Assembly (NCBI GenBank): GCA_964393865.1
Contig: CAYMUW010000009.1
Span: forward strand, 16,884 to 80,883
DNA from: Suilimivivens sp964393865
Lineage (GTDB): Bacteria; Bacillota; Clostridia; Lachnospirales; Lachnospiraceae
DNA: 64,000 nucleotides
Direction: 5' to 3'
The notes under the pieces are model-generated. The model saw nothing but the letters and a program-made list of their open reading frames with translations, was not told where the DNA came from and did no database searches. This document shows, in pieces, positions 35,461 through 43,274 of the stretch; positions within the stretch are counted from its first letter, which is position 1; every line of letters starts with the position of its first letter. Position numbers and translations under genes: made by a program.

Positions 35461-36135
35461 ATGATGAATTTGAAATACTATTTGCGGGGGCTTGGAATTG
35501 GCATAGTAGTAACTGCGCTGATTATGAGCATTGCTGCAGGCGGAAAAAAGGAAACACTAAGCGACAAGGAGATTATGGAGCGGGCCAGGGCTCTTGGCAT
35601 GACGGAGACGGGGACGCTTCTGGAGGAAAGCCTGGCTGGTGGTAATGCTTCCGGTGATGAAGATTCCAAGGATAAAGATGCTTTGAATACAGATGAGGAG
35701 CTTTTGGATTCGGGAGATGAAGCTTCTGCTGAGAATGAGCTGTCGGATGGTCCTGAAGCTGATGAAACAGTTGAAGCAGAAGCAACCCCTATGCCTGAGG
35801 AGGGTGCAGTGGATGATTCCGCTCAGGTCGAGACATCCGCAGATACTGAGGAAGCTTTGGATATGGAGGAGGAAGCTGCCTCCAATGCAGAGGAAGAGAA
35901 TGCCGATGAGTCAGCAGAACAGGAAGAGATTGTTATCATTCAGGTAAAGAGCGGAGAAGGCTCCTATACCGTCTGCCAAAGACTACAGGAGGCAGGACTG
36001 ATCGCATCCGCCTCGGAATTTGATACGTTTTTGTATGAGAGAGGATATGATAAAAAAATTCATGCGGGAACATTGGAGATCCCGGCAGATGCCGATCCGG
36101 AGCAGATTGCAAGGATATTGAGCGGATTAGAGTAA
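35461..36135 (+). CDS. Membrane protein with MltG-like N-terminal (LysM-like) domain, no lytic domain
   Basis: The 224-residue protein has one membrane helix (7-27), a very acidic Glu/Ser/Ala/Asp-rich linker (about 60-155) and a small C-terminal domain (158-222), with SYTVCQRLQEAGLIASASEF and ending HAGTLEIPADADPEQIARIL. That small domain looks like the LysM-like domain at the start of YceG/MltG. The catalytic transglycosylase domain is absent, so it should not be called an MltG enzyme. It is the last gene of the fla/che supercluster, and it could bind the cell wall near flagella. Start may be ATG 35461 or 35464. Confidence 0.7.
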   Translation: MMNLKYYLRGLGIGIVVTALIMSIAAGGKKETLSDKEIMERARALGMTETGTLLEESLAGGNASGDEDSKDKDALNTDEELLDSGDEASAENELSDGPEADETVEAEATPMPEEGAVDDSAQVETSADTEEALDMEEEAASNAEEENADESAEQEEIVIIQVKSGEGSYTVCQRLQEAGLIASASEFDTFLYERGYDKKIHAGTLEIPADADPEQIARILSGLE

Positions 36136-36224
36136 ACGATTAGAAAAAAATGTGTTAATATTGGGTTCGTTACTTATGAAAGATTGTCGTTTTAAGGTTG
36201 GTATGTTCAAAAATATGAAACTTC

Positions 36225-36253
36225 TTGCAAAAGGGATTTTTCTATGCTATAAT
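36225..36253 (+). promoter_or_regulatory. Extended -10 sigma-A promoter of rpsB-tsf
   Basis: TTGCAA (36225-36230) and TATAAT (36248-36253) with a 17-base spacer, plus a TG one base upstream of the -10 (TGCTATAAT). This is the strongest-looking promoter in the window, as expected for a ribosomal protein operon. Confidence 0.8.
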
Positions 36254-36259
36254 TTTTTA

Positions 36260-36381
36260 CGCTGTGTAATTATGCAGTGAAACTATAAATCACGCGTGTT
36301 TGTATCTGTCGGTGCTTCTTTAACGCGGAAGTTGGCAGAGGAGGAGAATACGCGGAAGTCAAACCAAACGGAGGTAGAAAC
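36260..36381 (+). promoter_or_regulatory. Long rpsB leader with a direct repeat
   Basis: About 120 bases separate the promoter from rpsB. The leader contains ACGCGGAAGT twice (36323-36332 and 36350-36359) and a possible CTTC/GAAG hairpin before the GGAGG site. Ribosomal protein leaders often bind their own product; S2 autoregulation is known in E. coli. No named RNA family is recognised here. Confidence 0.35.
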
Positions 36382-37155
36382 ATGAGCGTTATTTCAATGA
36401 AGCAGTTATTAGAAGCAGGTGTTCATTTTGGACATCAGACCAGAAGATGGAACCCTAAGATGGCTCCTTATATCTTCACAGAGAGAAATGGTATCCACAT
36501 CATCGACTTGCAGAAATCTGTAGGAAAGGTTGATGAGGCTTACAGAGCAGTATTTGAGATTGCTGCACAGGGCGGAACCATTCTTTTCGTTGGTACCAAG
36601 AAGCAGGCACAGGATGCTGTTAAGACAGAGGCTGAGCGCTGCGGAATGTACTATGTAAATGAAAGATGGTTAGGCGGTATGCTTACCAACTTTAAGACTA
36701 TTCAGAGCAGAATTGACAGATTAAGAGCAATCGAGACTATGGCAGAGGACGGAACCTTTGATGTTCTTCCCAAGAAGGAAGTTATCGCCCTTAAAAAGGA
36801 ATGGGAAAAGCTTGAGAAGAACCTTGGTGGTATCAAGAACATGACCAGAATTCCCGATGCTATTTTCGTAGTAGATCCTAAGAAGGAAAGAATTTGCGTA
36901 CAGGAAGCACATGCACTTGGCATTACTCTGATCGGTATCGGTGATACAAACTGTGATCCTGAAGAGCTGGATTACATTATCCCCGGTAATGATGATGCAA
37001 TCAGAGCTGTTAAACTGATCGTTGCAAAGATGGCAGATGCAGTTATTGAAGCTAATCAGGGTGAAGAAGTGCTGACAGCTGAGATGGAAGAAGCAGCCGG
37101 TGAGGCAGAAGCTACTGATATCGAAGAAGTTGCAGCAGCCGACGAAGAAGCATAA
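36382..37155 (+). CDS. rpsB: 30S ribosomal protein S2
   Basis: S2 is needed for a functional small subunit. The 257-residue protein has MKQLLEAGVHFGHQTRRWNP at its start, NERWLGGMLTNFKTIQSRID near residue 92, and IPDAIFVVDPKKERICVQEA, all hallmark S2 segments, followed by an acidic Glu/Ala tail. ACGGAGG precedes ATG 36382. tsf follows as usual, and the pair ends in a strong terminator. Confidence 0.98.
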   Translation: MSVISMKQLLEAGVHFGHQTRRWNPKMAPYIFTERNGIHIIDLQKSVGKVDEAYRAVFEIAAQGGTILFVGTKKQAQDAVKTEAERCGMYYVNERWLGGMLTNFKTIQSRIDRLRAIETMAEDGTFDVLPKKEVIALKKEWEKLEKNLGGIKNMTRIPDAIFVVDPKKERICVQEAHALGITLIGIGDTNCDPEELDYIIPGNDDAIRAVKLIVAKMADAVIEANQGEEVLTAEMEEAAGEAEATDIEEVAAADEEA

Positions 37156-37196
37156 ATTGACCACAGTTTGTATATGAGAGGAGCATGGAAATAAAA

Positions 37197-38135
37197 ATGG
37201 CTAATATTACAGCGGCAATGGTAAAAGAATTAAGAGAGATGACTGGCGCAGGTATGATGGACTGCAAAAAGGCTCTTGCTGAAACAGATGGAGATATGGA
37301 TGCAGCCGTTGAGTTCCTTAGAAAGAACGGACAGGCAAAGGCTGAGAAGAAGGCCGGAAGAATTGCAGCTGAGGGACTTTGCTATGTAGCTGTAAAAGAT
37401 GAGAAGACGGCAGCAGTTGTAGAAGTTAACTCTGAGACAGACTTTGTAGCTAAGAATGAAGAGTTCCAGAAGTTCGTTGCAGCAGTAGGCGAGCAGGCAG
37501 TAAATTCCGAAGCAGCAGATATGGACGCATTTATGGCTGAGAGCTGGAATGCAGATACAACCAAGACCGTTAAGGAAGCTTTGGTTGAGAAGATCGCTGT
37601 AATCGGTGAGAACTTAAATATCAGAAGATTTGAGAAGGTTGTAGCAGCTAATGGCTGTGTTGTTTCCTATGTACACGGCGGCGGAAGAATCGGCGTTATT
37701 CTTGAGGCTGATACCGATGTAGTTAACGATGCGGTTAAGGAAGCAATGACAAACCTTGCAATGCAGGTTGCAGCTCTTTCTCCTAAGTATGTATCTACAG
37801 CAGATGTTTCCGAGGAGTACAAGGAGCATGAGAAGGAAATCCTTAAGGCTCAGATCGCCAACGATCCTAAGATGGCAGGTAAGCCTGAAAAGGTTATCGA
37901 GGGTGCAGTAGCCGGACGTCTTAACAAGGAGCTTAAGGAAGTATGTCTGTTAGAGCAGGCATATGTTAAGGCAGAGGACGGAAAGCAGACTGTTGCTCAG
38001 TATATTGCACAGGTTGCTAAGGAAAACGGTGCAAATCTTTCCGTTAAGAAGTTTGTACGTTTCGAGACAGGCGAAGGTCTTGAGAAAAAGGTTGATGACT
38101 TTGCAGCAGAGGTTGCTGCTCAGGCAGGCTTATAA
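37197..38135 (+). CDS. tsf: Translation elongation factor Ts
   Basis: EF-Ts exchanges GDP for GTP on EF-Tu. The N-terminal UBA-like domain ANITAAMVKELREMTGAGMM then DCKKALAETDGDMDAAVEFL is diagnostic. ATG 37197 gives the family's usual start and 312 residues. An in-frame ATG at 37185 would add four residues but stands only one base from the GAGAGGAG site, so its use is unclear. Central EVNSETDFVAKNEEF is also typical. A perfect terminator follows. Confidence 0.97.
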   Translation: MANITAAMVKELREMTGAGMMDCKKALAETDGDMDAAVEFLRKNGQAKAEKKAGRIAAEGLCYVAVKDEKTAAVVEVNSETDFVAKNEEFQKFVAAVGEQAVNSEAADMDAFMAESWNADTTKTVKEALVEKIAVIGENLNIRRFEKVVAANGCVVSYVHGGGRIGVILEADTDVVNDAVKEAMTNLAMQVAALSPKYVSTADVSEEYKEHEKEILKAQIANDPKMAGKPEKVIEGAVAGRLNKELKEVCLLEQAYVKAEDGKQTVAQYIAQVAKENGANLSVKKFVRFETGEGLEKKVDDFAAEVAAQAGL

Positions 38136-38151
38136 TTTTTGTTTGAAGCTG

Positions 38152-38185
38152 AGGCTCCGAAGATGGTTTCTTCGGAGCCTTTTTG
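38152..38185 (+). terminator. Rho-independent terminator of rpsB-tsf
   Basis: AGGCTCCGAAGA (38152-38163) pairs perfectly with TCTTCGGAGCCT (38169-38180) around a five-base loop, followed by a T run at 38180-38184. Confidence 0.92.
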
Positions 38186-38306
38186 TATCATGAAGACGGA
38201 GCCTTTGAACACATAAAAAGTGCGCCTTTTAAGTTCTTGAAATCTCTGCTTTGATATGATGAAAGCTGTTTCTCTCTCTTTTTATATTCAGCGCAAGGAA
38301 TTGTTT

Positions 38307-38915
38307 ATGCATACCACGATCTTACAGGAAGCAGCCAGTGAGGAAAGCCGGCTGGCCTTTTTAAATTATAAAACAGAAAAACAGCATTTATCTCAGACAG
38401 AGGAAAAGAAAGTAGTAAACAAGGAGGGCATAGGCGCTAAAACCGCACTTTCACGCTTGAAGTCGGCACCGCAGGTCGTAAAGGGTATTGTCTTAAGGTG
38501 GATGTCAGCAATTATTTCAATTCTATTCAGGTGGAGCCATGGCAGGGACTCCTTTTTCTCCATTATCAAGCGCAAGGCTGAGGCGCTGCGGCGATGGCAG
38601 CGCGGAAAAAATCTTTCCGGAGAAAAAGCGGCCGTCGGTTTTATTCGTGCAATGAACCGAAAATTCTACGGCGGTGCCGCAAAGGAAGAAGCGGGAGACG
38701 AATTCACATGGAACAGGTGGTTCTTCTTCAATTTGACGGTGGATACAGGGCTGAAGGAAATAGATGCTTATATGCAGGAATACATCCGTTATACCGTCAC
38801 CGGACGGCATTATAAGGGCAACTACCGGATTAAATATGAAACCATGAAAAAGTGGGGGTATAGAAGCCTGGTGCATGAATACTATGAGTGGAGAAAGTGC
38901 AGGGCAGCAGACTAA
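38307..38915 (+). pseudogene. Decayed reverse transcriptase (RT-like fragments in three frames)
   Basis: One frame stays open for 202 residues from ATG 38307, but RT motifs appear in all three forward frames. The open frame gives FLNYKTEKQHLSQ and AKTALSRLKSAP, like RT N-termini. In a second frame, 38495-38527 reads KVDVSNYFNSI, RT motif A. In the third frame, 38539-38562 reads MAGTPFSP, the RT motif B core. From about 38568 the first frame resumes with a thumb/tail, including KRKAEALRRW, NRKFYG and MKKWGYRSLVHEYYEW. The motif C segment with YxDD is missing. I infer an RT of about 400 residues that lost its palm core through deletions and frameshifts. Whether it came from a retron, an Abi-like or another RT class cannot be said. 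Confidence 0.6.
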
Positions 38916-39484
38916 AAAGAAATAATCCCCAAATGCTCTAGCAATATTTTAATGCCGATTAATATCAAAATCAGACCACCGGCAAATTCTGCTTTTGCCT
39001 TATGTTTTAATCCAAAGACATTGCCGATTTTAAGGCCGGCGCCTGAGAGAATAAATGTAACAGTACCGATAAACAATACTGCTGCATAAATATTCACACC
39101 GGGAAGCAGCGCAAAGGTAATGCCTACGGCGAGTGCGTCAACACTGGTAGCAACGGCAAGAACGAACATGGTTTTTACGGAGAAGGAGTCACTGCATGTA
39201 TTAGCATCTTCTTTTTTTAATGCTTCATAAATCATATTGCCGCCGATAAAGGAGAGCAGAACAAATGCAATCCAATGATCGAAGGCGATAATATATTTTT
39301 GAAAGGATGAACCGAGAAAATATCCAATGGCAGGCATAAGCGCCTGAAAGCCTCCGAACCAAAGACCGGTCAAAAGAATATGTCTGGGCTTCAGCTTTGA
39401 TGTGGCAAGCCCCTTACATACGGATACAGCAAATGCATCCATGGAAAGTCCGGCTGCGATTAAAAACAATTCAATTAAGCTCAC
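38912..39484 (-). CDS. mntP: Manganese efflux pump MntP
   Basis: MntP exports Mn2+. On the minus strand the start is GTG at 39484, eight bases after GGGAGGAAAA-type site; the frame is open back to 39511 without a site. The 190-residue product has six membrane helices in two repeats, with the ion-binding segments GLSMDAFAVSVCKGLA and ATSVDALAVGITFALLPG, each with the conserved Asp. It lies behind a manganese riboswitch, which confirms the substrate. It converges with and overlaps the last four bases of the RT relic. Confidence 0.95.
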   Translation of the reverse strand: MSLIELFLIAAGLSMDAFAVSVCKGLATSKLKPRHILLTGLWFGGFQALMPAIGYFLGSSFQKYIIAFDHWIAFVLLSFIGGNMIYEALKKEDANTCSDSFSVKTMFVLAVATSVDALAVGITFALLPGVNIYAAVLFIGTVTFILSGAGLKIGNVFGLKHKAKAEFAGGLILILIGIKILLEHLGIISF

Positions 39485-39545
39485 AATTTTTTCCTCCCGG
39501 TGTAAAAGCAAGCGTTATAGCGCTTAGCTTACAAATTTTTGTTAT

Positions 39546-39576
39546 GCAAAAAAATAGCAGATACCATTGTACCTGC
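39546..39576 (-). terminator. Regulated terminator of the mntP riboswitch
   Basis: On the minus strand GCAGGTAC pairs with GTATCTGC (one G-T wobble) around the loop AATG, then TATTTTTTTGC. It shares its first arm with the antiterminator. Confidence 0.85.
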
Positions 39577-39692
39577 AAAACATACTCAGGTACAGCATAG
39601 GCTATACATGAGTCTCGCTATTTAAGATAAGCCAGATTTTAAAAATCAGTATGTTGACTTACCACGCGTCTGCGCTAACTACTCCCCCACGA
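39546..39692 (-). ncRNA. yybP-ykoY manganese riboswitch with terminator/antiterminator
   Basis: Read on the minus strand, the leader contains the family's conserved segments: GGGGAGTAG (39687-39679), the P2 hairpin GCGCAGACGCG, GTCAACAT (39658-39651) and GCGAGACTC (39618-39610). P1 pairs CGTGGG (39691-39686) with CTCATG (39612-39607). Downstream, CAGGTAC (39575-39569) can pair either with GTACCTG (39593-39587), an antiterminator, or with GTATCTG nearer the gene, forming the hairpin at 39576-39557 followed by seven T. Manganese should stabilise the aptamer and permit read-through into mntP. The match to the family is strong; the switching direction follows from what is known of the class. Confidence 0.92.
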
Positions 39693-39699
39693 GAATTTA

Positions 39700-39728
39700 A
39701 ATATAATATAAGTGACAAAAAATGTCAA
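39700..39728 (-). promoter_or_regulatory. Sigma-A promoter of the mntP riboswitch transcript
   Basis: On the minus strand TTGACA (39728-39723, perfect consensus) and TATATT (39705-39700) are separated by 17 bases; transcription should begin close to 39692, just before the aptamer P1 strand. Confidence 0.85.
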
Positions 39729-39870
39729 TAAGAAAATGAAAAAAGCAATTTAATTACAGATAAACCGGTATTTAAGCTAAAATAGAAAAAAGAGGCTAAT
39801 AATTAAGGGAAAAAAGATTAAAAACAAAAGTTTTTTAATAAAAAAAGATAATAAAAAAATAAAGAAATTG

Positions 39871-39899
39871 TGGAATGTAGTATCACAATTTGGTATAAT
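39871..39899 (+). promoter_or_regulatory. Predicted extended -10 promoter of the diguanylate cyclase gene
   Basis: TGGTATAAT at 39891-39899 is a TGn-extended -10. The candidate -35, TGGAAT at 39871-39876, is weak with a 17-base spacer, which is compatible with an extended -10 promoter. Confidence 0.5.
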
Positions 39900-39958
39900 A
39901 TATTTTACATATTTTTTACGGAAAATTGGGGAGAAGTATCAGGCGAGGAGAGAAGAGA

Positions 39959-42268
39959 ATGGCCAAAAATGATAAAAGACTGACAATTGGGGTATTGGTC
40001 AGTGGAATTATGGATGACTTTACGGTGTCGATTTGCCGCGGCGTTATGCAGTCGGCGAAGGCAGCCAATGTAAATACAGTGGTGCTTTCAGGAAAATATT
40101 TGGACAGAGATTTGAGTCAGAACAGTGAGCTGATGTACGAATATCAGTTTAACACTATCTTTTCCTATGCCAAAAAGGATAATCTGGATGCGCTTTTGAT
40201 CGCTGCCGACTGTATCGGGTGCTTCACCACGAAAGAACGGATGGAAGAAATGATAAGACAGTATGAAGGTATCCCCTGCGTACTGGTTGCCTCCAAGATG
40301 GATGGATATGTAAGCGTTACCTATGACAATTATAATGGTATCCGTGAAGGTATGGAATATCTGATACATAAATTAAATTGCAGTAAATTTGGCATGATAG
40401 GCGGTCCGGAAGGCAACACAGATGCGAGGGAACGCAAGCAAGCCTTTTTCAGCGTGCTTAAGGAAAATGGCCTTGAGGCAGATGAAAGGCTGTACGCAGA
40501 GGGTGATCTTTCTAAACGTGCAGGAGAAAAATTTAAGGAGCTGCTGGACCGTGATCCTGAGATTGAGGCTGTTGTTTGCGTCAATGATGATACTGCCCTG
40601 GGGCTTTATGATGAACTAAAAAGAAGGAACCTTATGCCGGGAAAGGATATTTCTATATTGGGATATGATGATACAATCCTTGCGGCCAAATCCAATCCCT
40701 CTCTTTCTTCGGTAAGAGCTGATCCGGTAGAGTTGGGAGCAAAGGCTTTTAAGCTGGTGCTCAGAATGGTACGGGGAGAGCAGGTGGAAAGTGAGATTCT
40801 GCCTACCAGATTCGTGAAGAGGGCTTCCTTTTTTGATGAGAGTGCGAGAGAAGAAGCGGGAGGAAGACTCCATGATATTGGCGATATAGACACTTGTTTT
40901 GATGATATTTTCTACCGTTACAAGCATGAAGGTATGGAAGCGCAAATGAGATATCTTCATCTGGCTTTTACCGGATTTATGAAAAAGCTTCTGCTCCTTT
41001 TTGAAAAGGAGGATCAAAATTTCGAGTTGTATATGGATATTCAGGCTTTGACGGATGATTTTTTAAATCATGGAGCTATGGAATATGCGGACATGGATAA
41101 TCTGATGATTACTCTCGAGAAGATTTATCGTATGCTGAAAAGAGCGCAGCCCGGAATAGAAAGAAAGTATGAGTTAAGGGATTTGTTTGCAAATATTTAC
41201 AGAAAAATCATACGTGCCATGGACAATCAGTTCGGAACGATGCGGAAGATTGAGGAGCAAACCAATTATTCCATGAAGCTTTTTATCCGGGATATGCTTC
41301 AGTTTGAAAAAGGCAATGATCAGAGCTATGCTTCAGTGCTCGGCAATTTGGAGTGGATGGATATCAGGAATGCGTTTGTTTATGTGTTTAAGAATCCCGT
41401 TATGCATCTCTATAAAGAAAGCTTTCAGGCACCAGAATATTTGTATTTGAAGGCGGCACTGAGAAACGGGGTGGTGCAGGCAGTGCCTTCCATTCAACAA
41501 AAAAAGAGTCTTAAGGATATTTTTGACAGCAGAGTTTTGGCTGTCAATGATCAATATTCCATGGTTATGCTGCCGTTATTTTCCAGCGAAATGCTTTATG
41601 GCGTGATCTTGTGCGATCTGACGGATAAGATATTTGAAAACGGGGAATTCATGATCAATCAAATGAGTTCCGCTATCAAGATGATTTCCCTGCTCAAGGC
41701 TAATGAGGAAATTCAGCAGAAGCTGGAGGAGAGCCTTGCGACGCTGAAGGAAAATAATATTGTATTGGATAATCTTTCCCGTTCCGATGGCCTTACCGGT
41801 ATTTTGAACAGAAGAGGCTTTTATATAGCAGCGGAAGAGCTGGTGAAGAATAGCAGAAAAGCCGGAAAACGGATATTGGTCATCTATGTGGATATGAATA
41901 ACCTGAAAATTATCAACGACAGATATGGACATGAGGAAGGCGACTTTTCCCTGAAGCTGATCGGAGAAATTATTTCAAACGCCATGCTGGACAAGGGAAT
42001 TGCCGGAAGAATTGGCGGCGATGAGTTTGCCTGTATTCTGGAATACGGTGAGGCAGACGAGGGAGAAACGATTCTTTCGGATATATATGGAAGATTTGAG
42101 GACTTTAACAGGAACAGTGAAAAGCCTTATAATGTAACGGTTTCCGCAGGCACCTGCGTTTTAAATGACGCGGAAAACCTTACTTTGAAGCAGGCGCTTA
42201 CTCAGGCAGATGAAAAGCTGTATGAGGTGAAGAAGCTTAGAAGTAAGAAAGTTGCCAAAAGGGCATGA
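39959..42268 (+). CDS. Diguanylate cyclase with LacI-type ligand-binding domain
   Basis: ATG 39959 stands eight bases after AGGAG; the frame is open upstream to 39926. The 769-residue protein lacks a signal peptide and membrane helices. Residues 1 to about 280 resemble the periplasmic-binding-like fold of LacI repressors (LTIGVLVSGIMDDFTVSICR, then the VVCVNDDTALGLYDEL and DISILGYDDTILAAKSNPSL segments), but without the DNA-binding head. A helical/GAF-like middle (about 290-590) leads to a GGDEF domain with GRIGGDEFACIL near residue 684-695. The usual RxxD inhibitory site is absent upstream of GGDEF. It should make c-di-GMP in response to a cytoplasmic ligand, probably a sugar (inference). 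Confidence 0.87.
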   Translation: MAKNDKRLTIGVLVSGIMDDFTVSICRGVMQSAKAANVNTVVLSGKYLDRDLSQNSELMYEYQFNTIFSYAKKDNLDALLIAADCIGCFTTKERMEEMIRQYEGIPCVLVASKMDGYVSVTYDNYNGIREGMEYLIHKLNCSKFGMIGGPEGNTDARERKQAFFSVLKENGLEADERLYAEGDLSKRAGEKFKELLDRDPEIEAVVCVNDDTALGLYDELKRRNLMPGKDISILGYDDTILAAKSNPSLSSVRADPVELGAKAFKLVLRMVRGEQVESEILPTRFVKRASFFDESAREEAGGRLHDIGDIDTCFDDIFYRYKHEGMEAQMRYLHLAFTGFMKKLLLLFEKEDQNFELYMDIQALTDDFLNHGAMEYADMDNLMITLEKIYRMLKRAQPGIERKYELRDLFANIYRKIIRAMDNQFGTMRKIEEQTNYSMKLFIRDMLQFEKGNDQSYASVLGNLEWMDIRNAFVYVFKNPVMHLYKESFQAPEYLYLKAALRNGVVQAVPSIQQKKSLKDIFDSRVLAVNDQYSMVMLPLFSSEMLYGVILCDLTDKIFENGEFMINQMSSAIKMISLLKANEEIQQKLEESLATLKENNIVLDNLSRSDGLTGILNRRGFYIAAEELVKNSRKAGKRILVIYVDMNNLKIINDRYGHEEGDFSLKLIGEIISNAMLDKGIAGRIGGDEFACILEYGEADEGETILSDIYGRFEDFNRNSEKPYNVTVSAGTCVLNDAENLTLKQALTQADEKLYEVKKLRSKKVAKRA

Positions 42269-42281
42269 TTTATGATATACT
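42252..42281 (+). promoter_or_regulatory. Possible promoter of the deacetylase gene
   Basis: TTGCCA (42252-42257) and TATACT (42276-42281) with an 18-base spacer overlap the end of the cyclase gene and precede the deacetylase start by about 34 bases. Confidence 0.45.
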
Positions 42282-42314
42282 GTATACAAATCGTGTTCAA
42301 GGAGTTGGAGACCC

Positions 42315-43238
42315 ATGGAGGGCACCTGTGACCGGAGGAAAAGGATTCGGCGACTGAAAAAGATCATATTAGGAACTATCATTGCCGCAATCGTGATTCC
42401 GGTGACCGTCAGCATTATACTGGGGGCTCGGGTTATGCTCCTGCAGGGAAGAATAAGCGAGCTGGAGGAAGCCCTTACCCAGCTTCAAATGGAAAGCGAA
42501 AAAGAGTCAGGCATTTACACGACCGCACAGATTGAAACTTCATCCAGAGATGAGATGGAGACCGCTCTTTTGACGGGAAATGAGAAAGAAGAGGAAGGGA
42601 AAGTGTGGGATAAGCAGATTTATCTCACCTTTGACGATGGTCCAAGCAGAAATACGGACAGGATTTTGGATATTCTGAAGGAATACGATATTAAGGCTAC
42701 TTTTTTTGTGGTTGGGAAAACGGATGACACATCGGTTGCCGCTTATCAAAGAATTGTGGCGGAAGGGCATACCCTTGCAATGCATTCCTACAGTCATCAA
42801 TATGCAGAGATTTATGCATCGGAAGAAAGCTTTGTCCAGGACCTGAAAATGCTTCAGGAATATCTTTATCAAACTACCGGGGTGTGGCCCAGATATTACC
42901 GGTTCCCGGGCGGAAGCTCCAACACGGTAAGTCAGGTGGATATGCAGGAACTGATCGCCTATCTGGAGGAGAACAATATTACTTATTTTGACTGGAATAT
43001 TGCTTCCGGAGATGCAGTAAGCGGTGAGCTTCCGGCAGAGACCATTGTTGATAATTGCGTCAGTAAGATTGACGGGATCAGTGAGTGCATGATTTTGATG
43101 CATGACGCATCGGATAAGAATACAACGGTAGAAGCGCTGCCACAGATCATTGAACAGATCATGGACAGAGGGGATGCCGTGTTTTTGCCTGTTACGGATG
43201 ATACCCTTCCGGTACAGCATGTGACAGCAAACAAATAA
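42315..43238 (+). CDS. Membrane-anchored polysaccharide deacetylase (NodB domain)
   Basis: The 307-residue protein has a basic N-terminus, a membrane helix at about 17-43, a Glu-rich stalk, and a NodB domain from residue 100. The CE4 motifs are complete: TFDDGPS (Asp107/Asp108), HSYSHQ with His157 and His161, RFPGGSS, DWNIASGDA and ILMHDAS. Such enzymes remove acetyl groups from peptidoglycan or other surface glycans, which helps resist lysozyme. The type II signal anchor places the domain outside the membrane. A bactofilin gene follows, which is consistent with cell-envelope work. Confidence 0.92.
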   Translation: MEGTCDRRKRIRRLKKIILGTIIAAIVIPVTVSIILGARVMLLQGRISELEEALTQLQMESEKESGIYTTAQIETSSRDEMETALLTGNEKEEEGKVWDKQIYLTFDDGPSRNTDRILDILKEYDIKATFFVVGKTDDTSVAAYQRIVAEGHTLAMHSYSHQYAEIYASEESFVQDLKMLQEYLYQTTGVWPRYYRFPGGSSNTVSQVDMQELIAYLEENNITYFDWNIASGDAVSGELPAETIVDNCVSKIDGISECMILMHDASDKNTTVEALPQIIEQIMDRGDAVFLPVTDDTLPVQHVTANK

Positions 43239-43274
43239 AAGGAATGTATAAGATACGAATGGAGGATCAGTAGC

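Larger units (their letters stand above)
39485..39958. other. Divergent regulatory region between mntP and the diguanylate cyclase gene
   Basis: This 474-base gap contains the mntP leader with its riboswitch and promoter (minus strand, 39485-39728), an extremely AT-rich stretch (39729-39890) with no frame or hairpin that I can support, and an extended -10 promoter for the downstream gene. Confidence 0.7.

Noticed and set aside
37185..37196. Extra four residues at the start of EF-Ts as a real N-terminal extension
   Set aside because: The ATG is one base from the ribosome binding site, and the family starts at MANIT; kept only as an alternative start.
38256..38306. Upstream extension of the RT relic frame to ATG 38256
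   Set aside because: No ribosome binding site or RT similarity; ATG 38307 has AAGGAA upstream, and the locus is in any case a relic.
39729..39890. Extremely AT-rich stretch as a possible origin or small RNA gene
   Set aside because: No DnaA-box cluster (TTATCCACA), no hairpin with a T run, and no supported promoter-terminator pair within it.
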